A stretch of 52,628 nt of DNA from Candidatus Mediterraneibacter quadrami (GCA_019120575.1 DWUU01000054.1:1-52628); one strand, 5' to 3'. Counted from the stretch's first letter, positions 42,564 through 50,550 are shown. Notes: generated by a model not told the origin, from the sequence alone. A program made the numbers and translations.

Positions 42564-43240
42564 GCGGAACGCCTCCCTTCTATCTTATCGAATTTCCAGG
42601 CGGGAACTTTGCATACCGGGCAGAGTTCAGGCGGCGTATCGCCTACATAGGCGAATCCGCATACCGAGCAGACCCAGATCTGCGTATTCCTGAGGAATGC
42701 AGATCCTTCCCGCTGATATCGCTGTACCAGGGAATTGAGGATCACGGTCACTTTCTGTCCCCACACGCATACGCGCTGCGTTCCGCGGTCGCCGGCTGCC
42801 TGTGCGGCGCCCTGGACTGCAGGATAGCCGGTGGTCAGATCATTCTCAAACAGAGAGAGAAGATGAGTGAGATCCCCATCGGGCTCGTCCGGTGTAACCG
42901 CCGCGAAGTAAGCGGCAATCTCGCGAAACAGACCGGCTTCTTCATTTTTGTACTGTTTCTCGCATCCCCGGGCCAGGTTCGAGCACAGGGCGGAAAGTTC
43001 TCCGGCGGAGAGCTTATGCAGATCTTCTCCGGCATGATCCGTATCGACATGCGCAGATGGTCCGGCAGCTGCGGGAGCCGGACGTGCCGGTTCAGGCGCT
43101 GCTTCAGTTTTCTCCGGGCGGAACAGATCCTTTGCAGCCCGGCAGAGCGGACAGACCCAGGAGTCGGGAAGATCGGCAAAAGCAGTGCCTTCTGACGCCT
43201 CGTTATAGACATATCCGCAGATTGAGCAGATATACTTCAT
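42560..43240 (-). CDS. Rubredoxin - rubrerythrin-like - rubredoxin protein
   Basis: A 226-residue iron protein with a rubredoxin at each end: [10 protein letters not shown]...[16 protein letters not shown] (about 5-40) and [27 protein letters not shown] (in outline, about 192-218). The proline/alanine-rich linker (45-65) leads to a helical middle domain (70-185) with rubrerythrin-like [24 protein letters not shown] (in outline), but the ExxH motifs expected for a diiron site are not seen. The role is likely in electron transfer to peroxide or superoxide. Its promoter has a dyad over the -10. Confidence 0.8.
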   Translation of the reverse strand: MKYICSICGYVYNEASEGTAFADLPDSWVCPLCRAAKDLFRPEKTEAAPEPARPAPAAAGPSAHVDTDHAGEDLHKLSAGELSALCSNLARGCEKQYKNEEAGLFREIAAYFAAVTPDEPDGDLTHLLSLFENDLTTGYPAVQGAAQAAGDRGTQRVCVWGQKVTVILNSLVQRYQREGSAFLRNTQIWVCSVCGFAYVGDTPPELCPVCKVPAWKFDKIEGRRSA

Positions 43241-43262
43241 TACGTTGCACCTCCTTTATATT

Positions 43263-43312
43263 TTACGAACATATGTTACAAATATCGTAATAATTTTATA
43301 TATCCGTGTCAA
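43263..43312 (-). promoter_or_regulatory. Rubredoxin-operon promoter with overlapping dyad
   Basis: On the minus strand: -35 TTGACA (43312-43307), 17-bp spacer, -10 TACGAT (43289-43284). The outer dyad TTACGA (43263-43268) / TCGTAA (43285-43290) encloses an inner palindrome AACATATGTT, covering the -10 and downstream. It could be a stress-regulator (PerR/Fur-like) site; identity is not proven. Confidence 0.55.
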
Positions 43313-43322
43313 GAAAAAATGT

Positions 43323-43351
43323 TTGACATTCCAGTAATAACGTGATAAAGT
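43323..43351 (+). promoter_or_regulatory. Promoter of the T-box operon
   Basis: -35 TTGACA (43323-43328), 17-bp spacer, -10 TAAAGT (43346-43351). It is divergent from the rubredoxin promoter, and transcription would start just before the T-box leader. Confidence 0.6.
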
Positions 43352-43355
43352 GTAC

Positions 43356-43640
43356 CAAAACTATTGAGGAAGAGCAAGTAGCTTCACTGGACGCTTCACA
43401 GAGAGCCGCAGGCGGTGGGATTGCGGTAAGACGGACTTGGGGTGAATGGGCTTCTGAGGGCGAGTTGAAATGTGAAGTAGGCGAGCCGGAGAACATACTC
43501 CGTTACCAAAGAAAGCATATGTCAGTATGCATGAGTGGATGCGGATCACCGCATCAAGCCGGGTGGCACCGCAGGAGTTATTTTGATCTACAGCTCTTGT
43601 CCCTGCAGAATTATTGTATGGGACGAGGGCTTTTTATTTT
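43356..43640 (+). ncRNA. T-box riboswitch leader
   Basis: A full T-box leader between the promoter and the HcxA-like gene. Visible parts, in order: stem I specifier-loop strand AGTA (43377-43380), AGAGAGCC and a CCGCA/TGCGG apical stem with GGTG loop (43400-43424), specifier region near 43455-43470, the AGTAGGC...CCGTTA block (43476-43505), the T-box motif GGTGGCACCGC (43562-43572) that pairs with the tRNA acceptor end, and a terminator whose arms are GCTCTTGTCCC (43593-43603) and GGGACGAGGGC (43620-43630) followed by Ts. The specifier codon is uncertain: GGC (Gly) at 43459-43461 or TTG (Leu) at 43465-43467. Uncharged tRNA binding should let the operon be expressed. Confidence 0.88.
43593..43640 (+). 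terminator. T-box regulatory terminator
   Basis: Arms at 43593-43603 and 43620-43630 with GU pairs, then TTTTTATTTT. The 5' side competes with the antiterminator formed around the T-box motif at 43562-43572. Confidence 0.8.
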
Positions 43641-43673
43641 GTCCGGATCCCGGAATGGAAAGGAGAAACAGCT

Positions 43674-44786
43674 ATGCAACTTGAAAATTATGAAGTACAT
43701 CTTCCCAACTATTCGATCGGAGATCACATTTACGACAAGATCGGACCGGTGTGTGGATCGTACGGAAAGAAGGTCCTCGTGATCGGCGGGAAAAAGGCGC
43801 TTGATGCCGCTTATGATAAGATCCGGTTCTATGTGGATCAGACGGATCTTGAGATCATCGGGAAAGAGTACTACGGCGAAAACTGTACCTATGCCACGGT
43901 GGAAAAACTTCGCAGTATGCCGATCTATCAGGAGGCGGATATGGTGTTCGGCGTGGGTGGCGGAAAGGCGCTTGATACAGTAAAATGTCTGTGCATCACG
44001 GATGACAAGCCGGTCTTTGCTTTCCCGACGATCGCATCCAACTGCTCAGCCTGCACGTCCGTTTCCATCATGTACAATGAAGACGGAACGTTTCTGAAAC
44101 CGCATTTTTTCATCAGACCGGTGATGCATGCCTTTATTGATACGGAGATCATCGCCAAAGCGCCGGTCCGGTATATGTGGGCCGGAATAGGAGATACATA
44201 TGCGAAGTACTATGAAGCAACGATCTCATCAAGAGAGGAGCGGCTGGAACATTTTACTGCGCTTGGCGCCCTGGTGAGCCGGATGTGCCGGGATCCGCTG
44301 CTGGAATACGGGCCGAAAGCACTGGACGACCACCGAAAAGGTCTCTGCACCTATGATGTGGAGCAGGTCGTTCTTGCCATCGTTGTAACAACAGGGATCG
44401 CATCCATCTTCCTTACGAAAGATTATACGCCGGATTATAACAGCGGACTGGCGCATGCGGTCTTCTATGCGATGACGGCATATCCGGTCATTGAGGAGCG
44501 GCACCTTCACGGAGAAGTGGTGGGATTCGGCGTCCTGCTGGCGCTTCTGGTTGACGGGCAGGATGAAGAATTTGAACAGATCTACCGGCTGAACCGCGCG
44601 CTGGGGCTTCCGGTTTCGCTGGAACAGATTGAGATCACGGATGAACAGTGGGAAGAATGCAGGAAGCGTATCCCGGATATGTCGGATGTAGCGCATTATC
44701 CATACAGAGTAACAGAAGAGATGCTGGCTGACGCCATGGACAGACTGAAAGAAAGGGTGAGAAAAGATGCAGATGAAGAAGAATAG
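43674..44786 (+). CDS. Iron-type dehydrogenase, HcxA(YbdH)-like hydroxycarboxylate dehydrogenase
   Basis: A 370-residue member of the GldA/Fe-ADH family. The closest pattern I recall is E. coli HcxA (YbdH), an NAD(P)H-dependent reductase of 2-oxo acids such as 2-oxoglutarate and 2-oxobutanoate: GVGGGKALDTVKCL (about 86-99), FPTIASNCSACTSVSIMYNE (about 113-132), a YMWAGIGDTYAKYYEA block (about 162-177), AHAVFYAM and RHLHGEVVGFG. The likely metal ligands are D in GIGD, H in LAHAV and H in HLHGE. The start is ATG 43674, with AAAGGAG upstream. It is the first gene behind the T-box, so it responds to amino-acid starvation; substrate is inferred. Confidence 0.8.
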   Translation: MQLENYEVHLPNYSIGDHIYDKIGPVCGSYGKKVLVIGGKKALDAAYDKIRFYVDQTDLEIIGKEYYGENCTYATVEKLRSMPIYQEADMVFGVGGGKALDTVKCLCITDDKPVFAFPTIASNCSACTSVSIMYNEDGTFLKPHFFIRPVMHAFIDTEIIAKAPVRYMWAGIGDTYAKYYEATISSREERLEHFTALGALVSRMCRDPLLEYGPKALDDHRKGLCTYDVEQVVLAIVVTTGIASIFLTKDYTPDYNSGLAHAVFYAMTAYPVIEERHLHGEVVGFGVLLALLVDGQDEEFEQIYRLNRALGLPVSLEQIEITDEQWEECRKRIPDMSDVAHYPYRVTEEMLADAMDRLKERVRKDADEEE

Positions 44787-45948
44787 GAATACAGCGATCA
44801 TTCTGGGGGTGTCTTTTGTATGGTTCACGACGCATTTTGGCGGCGGGTTTGCCTCCGGAGCCCAGATCTACAGTTATTTCGTAAGATATGGGGCCGCATG
44901 TCTGATCATGCCGGTCCTGGCGATGCTGTACAATGGAGTATTTTTTGCATATAGCCTCCGTTTTGCAAGAAAGCACGAAGTATATGATTACCGTTCTTAT
45001 AACAACGCATTTTACGGAAGATTTGCGCCGGTATTTTCCAACCTGTTCGAAGTCCTGTATATCTGTGTGATGTGCGTGGCGCCGGCAGTCGCCTTTGCTA
45101 CAGGAGGCGCTACGCTGAGCACGCTGACCGGACTGCCGTATCTGCTCTGTACGTTCCTGATCGGCGTGTTCATATTCGTTGTAGCTATATTCGGGACGGA
45201 TCTGGTAAGGAAAGTTGCTTCGATCCTGTCTGTCTGCATTATCGCCGGACTGCTGATCGTTTATATCCCCAATATTGCCGCGGGAATGGGAAATATCACA
45301 GAAGCGGCGGAACAGATGACGGCAGCGGAGCTTCCGGTTGGCAGCGCTTTGTATTCTGCATTTCTGTACGGGACATTCCAACTGTCGAACATTGCCGTAT
45401 TTGTCCAGCATGCGAGATCTTTTGAGAAGCCGGCGGATGCCGTAAAGAGCATGGGCGCGGGAGTGGTCGTGAACGCGCTGATGATGGTGATGGTCGTGCT
45501 GGGTCTGATGACAGTATATACGGATCCGGGGATGGCGGACGCCAGCGTGCCGACACTTCTGATGGTCCGGAAAGGCGTGGGCGCATCTTTTATGACGCCT
45601 CTGATCTCACTGCTTATCATCCTCGGCGCAGTGTCTACCGCGGTAAATATGGTCGCAGCCATGGTAACGCGGATCTGCGGTGGGAAAACAGAAGCAAAGA
45701 CAAAGAAGCTGAAGATCGGCAAGAAAGAGGCCCTTGCTGCGCTTATATGCTGTATCGTAGATTTTGGCATCGCACAGTTCGGACTCCTGACCCTTATACA
45801 GAAGGCGTACAGCCTGATTGCATATCTGGCGGTCCCGGTGATCCTGATCCCGTATATTGTGCATATGATCGTGACCAGGTTCGATACAAAACCTGCAAAA
45901 GTTCTGTCACGTTTGAATGAAGAAAGAGGATTGATTAAATTATCCTGA
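44767..45948 (+). CDS. YkvI-type membrane transporter
   Basis: A 393-residue, about 10-11-TM protein similar to B. subtilis YkvI, a member of the LeuT-fold transporter superfamily by general features. The first helix carries the conserved FTTHFGGGFASGAQIYSYF (about 18-36), comparable to the unwound substrate-binding TM1 of that fold. Later TMs include about 75-100, 108-130, 140-165, 190-215, 225-250, 265-290, 320-345 and 350-375. It overlaps the dehydrogenase by 20 bp and is under the same T-box. The substrate might be the amino acid or its hydroxy/oxo acid; this is inference. Confidence 0.8.
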   Translation: MQMKKNRNTAIILGVSFVWFTTHFGGGFASGAQIYSYFVRYGAACLIMPVLAMLYNGVFFAYSLRFARKHEVYDYRSYNNAFYGRFAPVFSNLFEVLYICVMCVAPAVAFATGGATLSTLTGLPYLLCTFLIGVFIFVVAIFGTDLVRKVASILSVCIIAGLLIVYIPNIAAGMGNITEAAEQMTAAELPVGSALYSAFLYGTFQLSNIAVFVQHARSFEKPADAVKSMGAGVVVNALMMVMVVLGLMTVYTDPGMADASVPTLLMVRKGVGASFMTPLISLLIILGAVSTAVNMVAAMVTRICGGKTEAKTKKLKIGKKEALAALICCIVDFGIAQFGLLTLIQKAYSLIAYLAVPVILIPYIVHMIVTRFDTKPAKVLSRLNEERGLIKLS

Positions 45949-46013
45949 TTTGCTATGATGTATCTCGGTCAGTAAGTCCCCTGATACATACATAGCAAAG
46001 AGAGGAAAGAAAA

Positions 46014-47189
46014 ATGGGCTCACTGCTTATTGCTGTTATCTATCTTGCGTTTATAAGCCTCGGACTGCCGGATTCCCTGCTTGGTTCCGGATGGCCGACC
46101 ATGCAGACTGCATTTCAGGTCCCGTCGTCTTACGCTGGATATGTTTCTATGGTGATTTCGTGCATGACAATCATTTCCGCGCTGATGAGTCCGAGACTGA
46201 TCCGGAGTGTCCATACGAAATGGATCGTGGTCGTATCGACAGGATTAACGATCATCGGGCTGTTTGGATTTTCTTTTTCAGGACAGTACTGGATGCTGTT
46301 CCTGTTTGCCGTTCCCTATGGCCTGGGAGCCGGTTCGATCGACGCCTCGCTTAACCATTATGTCGCAGAGAATTATTCATCTTCCGTGATGAATTTCCTG
46401 CACTGCTTTTACGGACTGGGCGCAGTCATCAGCCCCAATATTATGGCGCTGGCGCTGAAATATGCGCACTGGAATGAAGGATACCGCTGGACGGCGTATG
46501 TACAGATCGGAATCCTTGCGGTCTGCATCCTGTCCCTGCCGCTCTGGGAAAATGCAAAAAAAGAAGAGAAGCTGGCGGCAGAGAAGCTTGCAGGGATCAG
46601 CGAGTCAATAAAGGTGCCCGGTGTGGTCCTGACCCTGATCGCATTTTTTGCCTACTGTGCGGGAGAGGCTACCGCTTTTCTGTGGACGTCCAGTTATTTT
46701 GCCGGAACAAAATCAGGGATGAGCGAAGGGCTCATCGCCGCGTTCGGTTCGCTGATCTTCGGCGGGCTGATGCTGGGGCGGCTGATTTCCGGTTTTGTCT
46801 CCAACCGGCTTGGCGACCGGATGCTGATCCGTATCGGGATCGCGGTTGAATTCGTGGGGATCATACTTATTGCGCTGCCGTTTCAGGGCTACATAGCTGC
46901 AGCTGTCGGATTCCTGATCACGGGAACAGGCATGGGGCCGGTTTATCCGGCGATCCAGCATATGGCTCCGGCGAATTTCGGAAGAAAATACAGCGCGGCC
47001 GTGATCGGTCTTCAGATGGCTTTTGCATATGTGGGCACTATGTTCATGCCGATGATATTCGGAAAACTGCAGGAGGCGGTCGGTATATGGATCATGCCGC
47101 TGTATCTGGCTGTATTTGCTGTAATCAATATCTCCATGCTGGAAATCGCATATCGCAGGATAAAAAAAGAGGGGCGGATCCATGAGTGA
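46014..47189 (+). CDS. MFS transporter
   Basis: A 391-residue major facilitator with twelve hydrophobic helices and the sugar/fucose-permease-like opening LIAVIYLAFISLGLPDSLLGSGWP (in outline, about 4-27), the GLGAGSIDASLNHYVAENY loop (about 103-121) and HCFYGLGAVISP (about 130-141). The second half has SGFVSNRLGDRMLIRIGI, a typical inter-helix loop. It starts 65 bp after the YkvI gene without an obvious promoter, so it may be read from the T-box promoter. A second transporter in this operon suggests exchange of substrate and product. Confidence 0.85.
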   Translation: MGSLLIAVIYLAFISLGLPDSLLGSGWPTMQTAFQVPSSYAGYVSMVISCMTIISALMSPRLIRSVHTKWIVVVSTGLTIIGLFGFSFSGQYWMLFLFAVPYGLGAGSIDASLNHYVAENYSSSVMNFLHCFYGLGAVISPNIMALALKYAHWNEGYRWTAYVQIGILAVCILSLPLWENAKKEEKLAAEKLAGISESIKVPGVVLTLIAFFAYCAGEATAFLWTSSYFAGTKSGMSEGLIAAFGSLIFGGLMLGRLISGFVSNRLGDRMLIRIGIAVEFVGIILIALPFQGYIAAAVGFLITGTGMGPVYPAIQHMAPANFGRKYSAAVIGLQMAFAYVGTMFMPMIFGKLQEAVGIWIMPLYLAVFAVINISMLEIAYRRIKKEGRIHE

Positions 47190-47203
47190 TCCGCCTCTTT
47201 TTT
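47166..47203. terminator. Terminator of the T-box operon
   Basis: AAAGAGGGGCGGATC (47166-47180) pairs with GATCCGCCTCTTTTTT (47188-47203); the loop contains the end of the MFS gene. T-runs on both strands let it also serve the convergent kinase-like gene. Confidence 0.85.
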
Positions 47204-47220
47204 GTGCACTATTGCAGTGA

Positions 47221-47838
47221 TCATGCACGGTACACTGTTTCCAGAAGATCTACGACCTTATCGATCCCGAGCAGGCTGGCATTTAAAAGCGCCTGATGGG
47301 AGTAGATGCTTCCCCACTCCAGTCCGGTGTGTGTTTCATAGTAGAACTTCCGATCCCGGTCCGTTTTCCGGATCCGTTCGGCCGCTTTCTTCTCTGTCAG
47401 GCCGTAGCGCCCGGCGATGCGCCGGATCCGGTCTTCTTTCTCCGCACAGATAAAGACGTTGATGAGATCTGCCTTATCCCTGAGGATGTAGTCGGCGCAG
47501 CGGCCTACGATCACGCACGGGCCTTTCTGCGCAAGGCTCCGGATGATCTCGGACTGTTTCCGGAACACCCTTACATCAAGGGACGGCATATAGGAAGCCG
47601 TGGAAATGAAATTTATGTAACTCATGGGTGTGACACTGTAGGCTGCCATAAAAGAATCCAGAGAGGATTCATCCGCCCGCTCAACACTTTCTTTTGTATA
47701 TCCCAGCTCATCCGCCGCCATGCTGATGAGCTGATTGTCATAGAGCGGGATCCCCAGGCGGGCAGCCAGCTTTTCACCGATCTCATGGCCGCCGCTTCCA
47801 AACTGCCGGCTGATCGTAATGACTTTGTATTCTGACAT
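47221..47838 (-). CDS. Cytidylate kinase-like protein
   Basis: A 205-residue protein of the cytidylate-kinase-like family often found in Clostridia (not the essential Cmk). The P-loop is ISRQFGSGGHEIGEKLA (about 8-24), followed by LGIPLYDNQLI (about 28-38), a CVIVGRCADYIL core (about 108-119), VFICAEKEDRIRRI and RKTDRDRKFYYETHTGLEW (about 161-179), the lid-like region. The phosphate acceptor is uncertain. The promoter (47889-47917, minus strand) is near consensus. Confidence 0.85.
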   Translation of the reverse strand: MSEYKVITISRQFGSGGHEIGEKLAARLGIPLYDNQLISMAADELGYTKESVERADESSLDSFMAAYSVTPMSYINFISTASYMPSLDVRVFRKQSEIIRSLAQKGPCVIVGRCADYILRDKADLINVFICAEKEDRIRRIAGRYGLTEKKAAERIRKTDRDRKFYYETHTGLEWGSIYSHQALLNASLLGIDKVVDLLETVYRA

Positions 47839-47888
47839 ATTGATCCCTCCTTTGCTATGAAAAAAGATACGGGTTTTTATATGCTTTT

Positions 47889-47917
47889 ATTATAACTCTG
47901 CGACGGGGAGGGGACAA
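47889..47917 (-). promoter_or_regulatory. Promoter of the kinase-like gene
   Basis: On the minus strand: -35 TTGTCC (47917-47912), 17-bp spacer, -10 TATAAT (47894-47889), about 50 bp before the ATG at 47838. Confidence 0.6.
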
Positions 47918-47985
47918 GGCGTTCCGGAGCTTAAAAAAATAAAATAAAGTACGTAAAGTATGGATTGACAAAAAGGAACATAGCC

Positions 47986-48609
47986 ATGTTATATCAATAT
48001 TTGAAAGAAAATTATATTCAGGGAGAACCTATTTTTACCGGAGATATTGATATCCCAGGGATGACGGAAGAGAATCTTAGATATCATTTAAAAAAATATA
48101 CTGATAGTGGAATTATATGCCGATTTGAGCCGGGAGTATACTATTTTCCTAAAATAGATATTTTTGGTGAACGGATGGTTTTGTCCCCGGATGCAGTAGC
48201 TGTTCACAAGTATATCTTACGCAGAGGAAAGCGCGTGGGATATTTTTCCGGTTATACATTAGCGAATCGCATGGGATTATCTACGCAGGTGCCGTTTACA
48301 CAGGAGATATGCAGCAACTATGCTCCGGCATTGGTAAGGAAAATTACGATTAAAAACAGGCAATACATTCTCAGAAGACCAGTGGTGGAGGTGACGGAAG
48401 AAAATGTTTTGGTACTGCAGTTTCTTGATTGTCTGAAGGATATTGAAAAATGTGCAGAGATGGATCTGGAGAAATGCGGAAAAATTTTGACAGAATATGC
48501 CAGAAAAAATGCTATTACAAAGAAAAGGCTCGACAAATATATTACAAATTATCCGACTAAAATATATAAAGCAATATATGAAACGGAGGTAGAATATGTA
48601 TCTTCATAA
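47986..48609 (+). CDS. AbiEi/DUF6088-like type IV antitoxin, orphan
   Basis: A 207-residue protein resembling AbiEi-type antitoxins (DUF6088 group). The N-terminal winged helix (about 1-60) ends in RFEPGVYYFPK (about 52-62). The C-terminal part has a YFSGYTLANRMGLSTQVPFTQEICSN block (in outline, about 88-113), VRKITIKNRQYILRRPVVEVTEENVLVLQFLDCL (in outline) and a helical tail. The gene is clearly AT-richer than its neighbours, suggesting transfer. I start it at ATG 47986 (AAAAGGA upstream) rather than the TTG at 47965. The partner toxin, usually overlapping downstream, is reduced to a stub. Confidence 0.65.
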   Translation: MLYQYLKENYIQGEPIFTGDIDIPGMTEENLRYHLKKYTDSGIICRFEPGVYYFPKIDIFGERMVLSPDAVAVHKYILRRGKRVGYFSGYTLANRMGLSTQVPFTQEICSNYAPALVRKITIKNRQYILRRPVVEVTEENVLVLQFLDCLKDIEKCAEMDLEKCGKILTEYARKNAITKKRLDKYITNYPTKIYKAIYETEVEYVSS

Positions 48610-48640
48610 GGATAAAGAAATTATTAGTGATCGGACGTAA
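48596..48640 (+). pseudogene. Stub of AbiEii-like toxin gene
   Basis: An ATG at 48596, with GGAGG 6 nt upstream (48585-48589), overlaps the antitoxin end by 14 bp and starts MYLHKDKEI, the usual N-terminus of AbiEii/AbiGii nucleotidyltransferase toxins. It stops after 14 codons (TAA 48638-48640). The next 40 bp give no recognisable toxin sequence and run into the LysR gene. Confidence 0.5.
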
Positions 48641-48684
48641 TTTTATCAGGATTATTTTATAGAAGATGACAGGAGGCGATTGAT

Positions 48685-49557
48685 ATGGAATTGCGTGTGC
48701 TGAAATATTTTTTGACAGTAGCGGATGAAGGAAACATTACAAGGGCAGCAGATATCCTTCATGTTACCCAGCCGACCTTAAGCCGCCAGCTAATGGAGCT
48801 GGAAGACGAACTGGGAACGGCTCTGCTGATCCGGGGGAAGCGTTCTGTGACTTTAACAGACGAAGGATTTCTGTTTAAACAGCAGGCGGAAATGATCGTA
48901 GAGCTGTCGGACAAGCTGGAACATACATTTAAAGACAGGAAAGACGTCGTCTGCGGAACCATCCGGATCGGCGCGGCAGAAGCGGTAGGATGCCGGGCGC
49001 TGGCTGCTTACATGAAGGAATTTCGTGAAAAATACCCGAATGTCCAGTTTGATCTTTATAATGGAATGGCAGACAATATCAAAGAAATGCTTGAACGGGG
49101 TCTGCTGGATCTGGGGCTCGTGCTGGAGCCGGTCGACACCGCAAAATTCGAATATGTGAGGCTTCCACAGAAAGAAACCTGGGGACTCCTTTTAAGGAAG
49201 GATCACGAACTTGCAGGAAAAGAAACCATAACCGTGGAGGAGATCAGGCAGTATCCGCTGATCATGCCGGGAAGAGAGAAGGCCAAAAACGAGGTCCTTC
49301 ACTGGATGCAGTGTGAGGAAAGGCATCTGACCATTCCGGCCTGTTACAATCTTCTTTCCAACGCCGCATTGCTGGTAGAGGCCGGGATGGGCTGTGCGGT
49401 CTGTCTGGACGGCGCCTTATCCATACATGCGGATCCCGATCTCTGCTTTCGTCAGGTCCTTCCGGAGCATACGACAAGAAGTGTGATCCTGTGGAAAAAG
49501 AACCATTTGTTTTCTCAGGCGGCCTCCCTCTTTGTACAGACGATACAGGAACATTAA
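48685..49557 (+). CDS. LysR-family transcriptional regulator
   Basis: A 290-residue LysR regulator. Residues 1-60 are the winged HTH (MELRVLKYFLTVADEGNITRAADILHVTQPTLSRQLMELEDELGTALLIR, in outline). The effector domain (about 90-290) is a periplasmic-binding-protein-like fold with a GTIRIGAAEAVGC strand and LLDLGLVLEPVD. It has no divergent partner: upstream is the AbiE remnant and downstream, after a terminator, an acetyltransferase. Target genes and ligand are not apparent. Confidence 0.9.
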   Translation: MELRVLKYFLTVADEGNITRAADILHVTQPTLSRQLMELEDELGTALLIRGKRSVTLTDEGFLFKQQAEMIVELSDKLEHTFKDRKDVVCGTIRIGAAEAVGCRALAAYMKEFREKYPNVQFDLYNGMADNIKEMLERGLLDLGLVLEPVDTAKFEYVRLPQKETWGLLLRKDHELAGKETITVEEIRQYPLIMPGREKAKNEVLHWMQCEERHLTIPACYNLLSNAALLVEAGMGCAVCLDGALSIHADPDLCFRQVLPEHTTRSVILWKKNHLFSQAASLFVQTIQEH

Positions 49558-49561
49558 AAAT

Positions 49562-49604
49562 GGCTGTGGCATCAGTTATAACGCTGGTGCCACAGCTGTT
49601 TTTA
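49562..49604 (+). terminator. Rho-independent terminator after LysR
   Basis: CTGTGGCATCAG (49564-49575) pairs with CTGGTGCCACAG (49584-49595) with one wobble, followed by CTGTTTTTAA. Confidence 0.8.
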
Positions 49605-49717
49605 ATATACGGAGAACGTATCATTTTGCATAGAAGACAGGTATTAGACAGTGGGAACGGAAGAAATTTATAATGGGAATAACAGAAGATATTTTACATA
49701 GAAAGAGGTCAAAGAAC

Positions 49718-50308
49718 ATGACAGAATTAGAAAAGAAACAGTCAGGGGAGTTCTATGATACGCGGGATGCTCAGATCCGTACCGCTCATAACAGGGCAAA
49801 AGAACTGATGAAAAGATACAATGACATCCCGGCTTCAGAAGCAGAAGAAAGGGAGATGCTGCTCCGGACCATGCTGGGCAGTTTTGGAAAAAACTGCCGG
49901 ATAAACCAGCCTTTTTACATCGATTACGGAACGAATATTTTTCTTGGGGATAACGCTTTTATAAATCTGAACTGTACGCTTTTGGATACCGGTGTGATCA
50001 CGATAGGGGAAAACACGCTGCTGGGACCTGACGTAAAAATATACACGGCCGTTCATGAAACAAAGTGGACAGAACGCTTCTGGTTTCAGGAAGACAAGGC
50101 GGCTGCGATCAAAACAAGAACAGAACCGGTGCATATCGGGAAATACGTGTGGATCGGCGGTGGGACAGTGATCCTTCCAGGCGTGACGATCGGAGATTAT
50201 GCAGTGATCGGAGCCGGAAGCGTAGTAACAAAATCAATACCCGAGAATGCAGTCGCTTTTGGAAATCCCTGCCATGTACATCGTTATTTAGATGCCGCTG
50301 AAAAATAA
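49718..50308 (+). CDS. Maa/LacA-type sugar O-acetyltransferase
   Basis: A 196-residue left-handed beta-helix acetyltransferase (maltose/galactoside O-acetyltransferase group). The N-terminal maltose-acetyltransferase helix segment (EFYDTRDAQIRTAHNRAKELMKRYN, in outline) is followed by hexapeptide repeats such as CRINQPFYIDYGTNIFLGDNAFINLNCTLLDTG (in outline). The catalytic His lies in TAVHET (about 109-114), and the repeat end WIGGGTVILPGVTIGDYAVIGAGSVVTKSIP (in outline) is the usual C-terminus. I start at ATG 49718 (AGAGG upstream); an in-frame ATG at 49673 has no good site. Confidence 0.88.
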   Translation: MTELEKKQSGEFYDTRDAQIRTAHNRAKELMKRYNDIPASEAEEREMLLRTMLGSFGKNCRINQPFYIDYGTNIFLGDNAFINLNCTLLDTGVITIGENTLLGPDVKIYTAVHETKWTERFWFQEDKAAAIKTRTEPVHIGKYVWIGGGTVILPGVTIGDYAVIGAGSVVTKSIPENAVAFGNPCHVHRYLDAAEK

Positions 50309-50330
50309 AAAGTTGAGGATGATTGAATAA

Positions 50331-50550
50331 ATGAAAGAAAATATTTTGATCGTGTACTATTTTTATTCCGGGAAAACCCGCAGGATTGCAGAAGAAATCC
50401 AGAAACAGACAGGCGGTGAGGGGCAGATGCCCGGGAACGGACATGAAGAACAGCCTGTATGTATTGGAAAACAGCGGTGAAAGATTACCCCATATCGTGC
50501 AGGAATGGCTGGAGCAAAATTTCCCGCCAGAGAGGAAGGAAGATAAGTAA
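50331..50550 (+). pseudogene. Flavodoxin-like remnant
   Basis: ATG 50331 opens MKENILIVYYFYSGKTRRIAEE, the FMN-phosphate loop region of short flavodoxins (usually YSYSGNT), but after QTGGEG the frame diverges and stops at 50478-50480 (49 codons). In another frame a segment SLYVLENSGERLPHIVQEWLEQ to a stop at 50548-50550 could be the C-terminal helix of a similar protein. The central 80 or so residues are missing. Confidence 0.5.
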
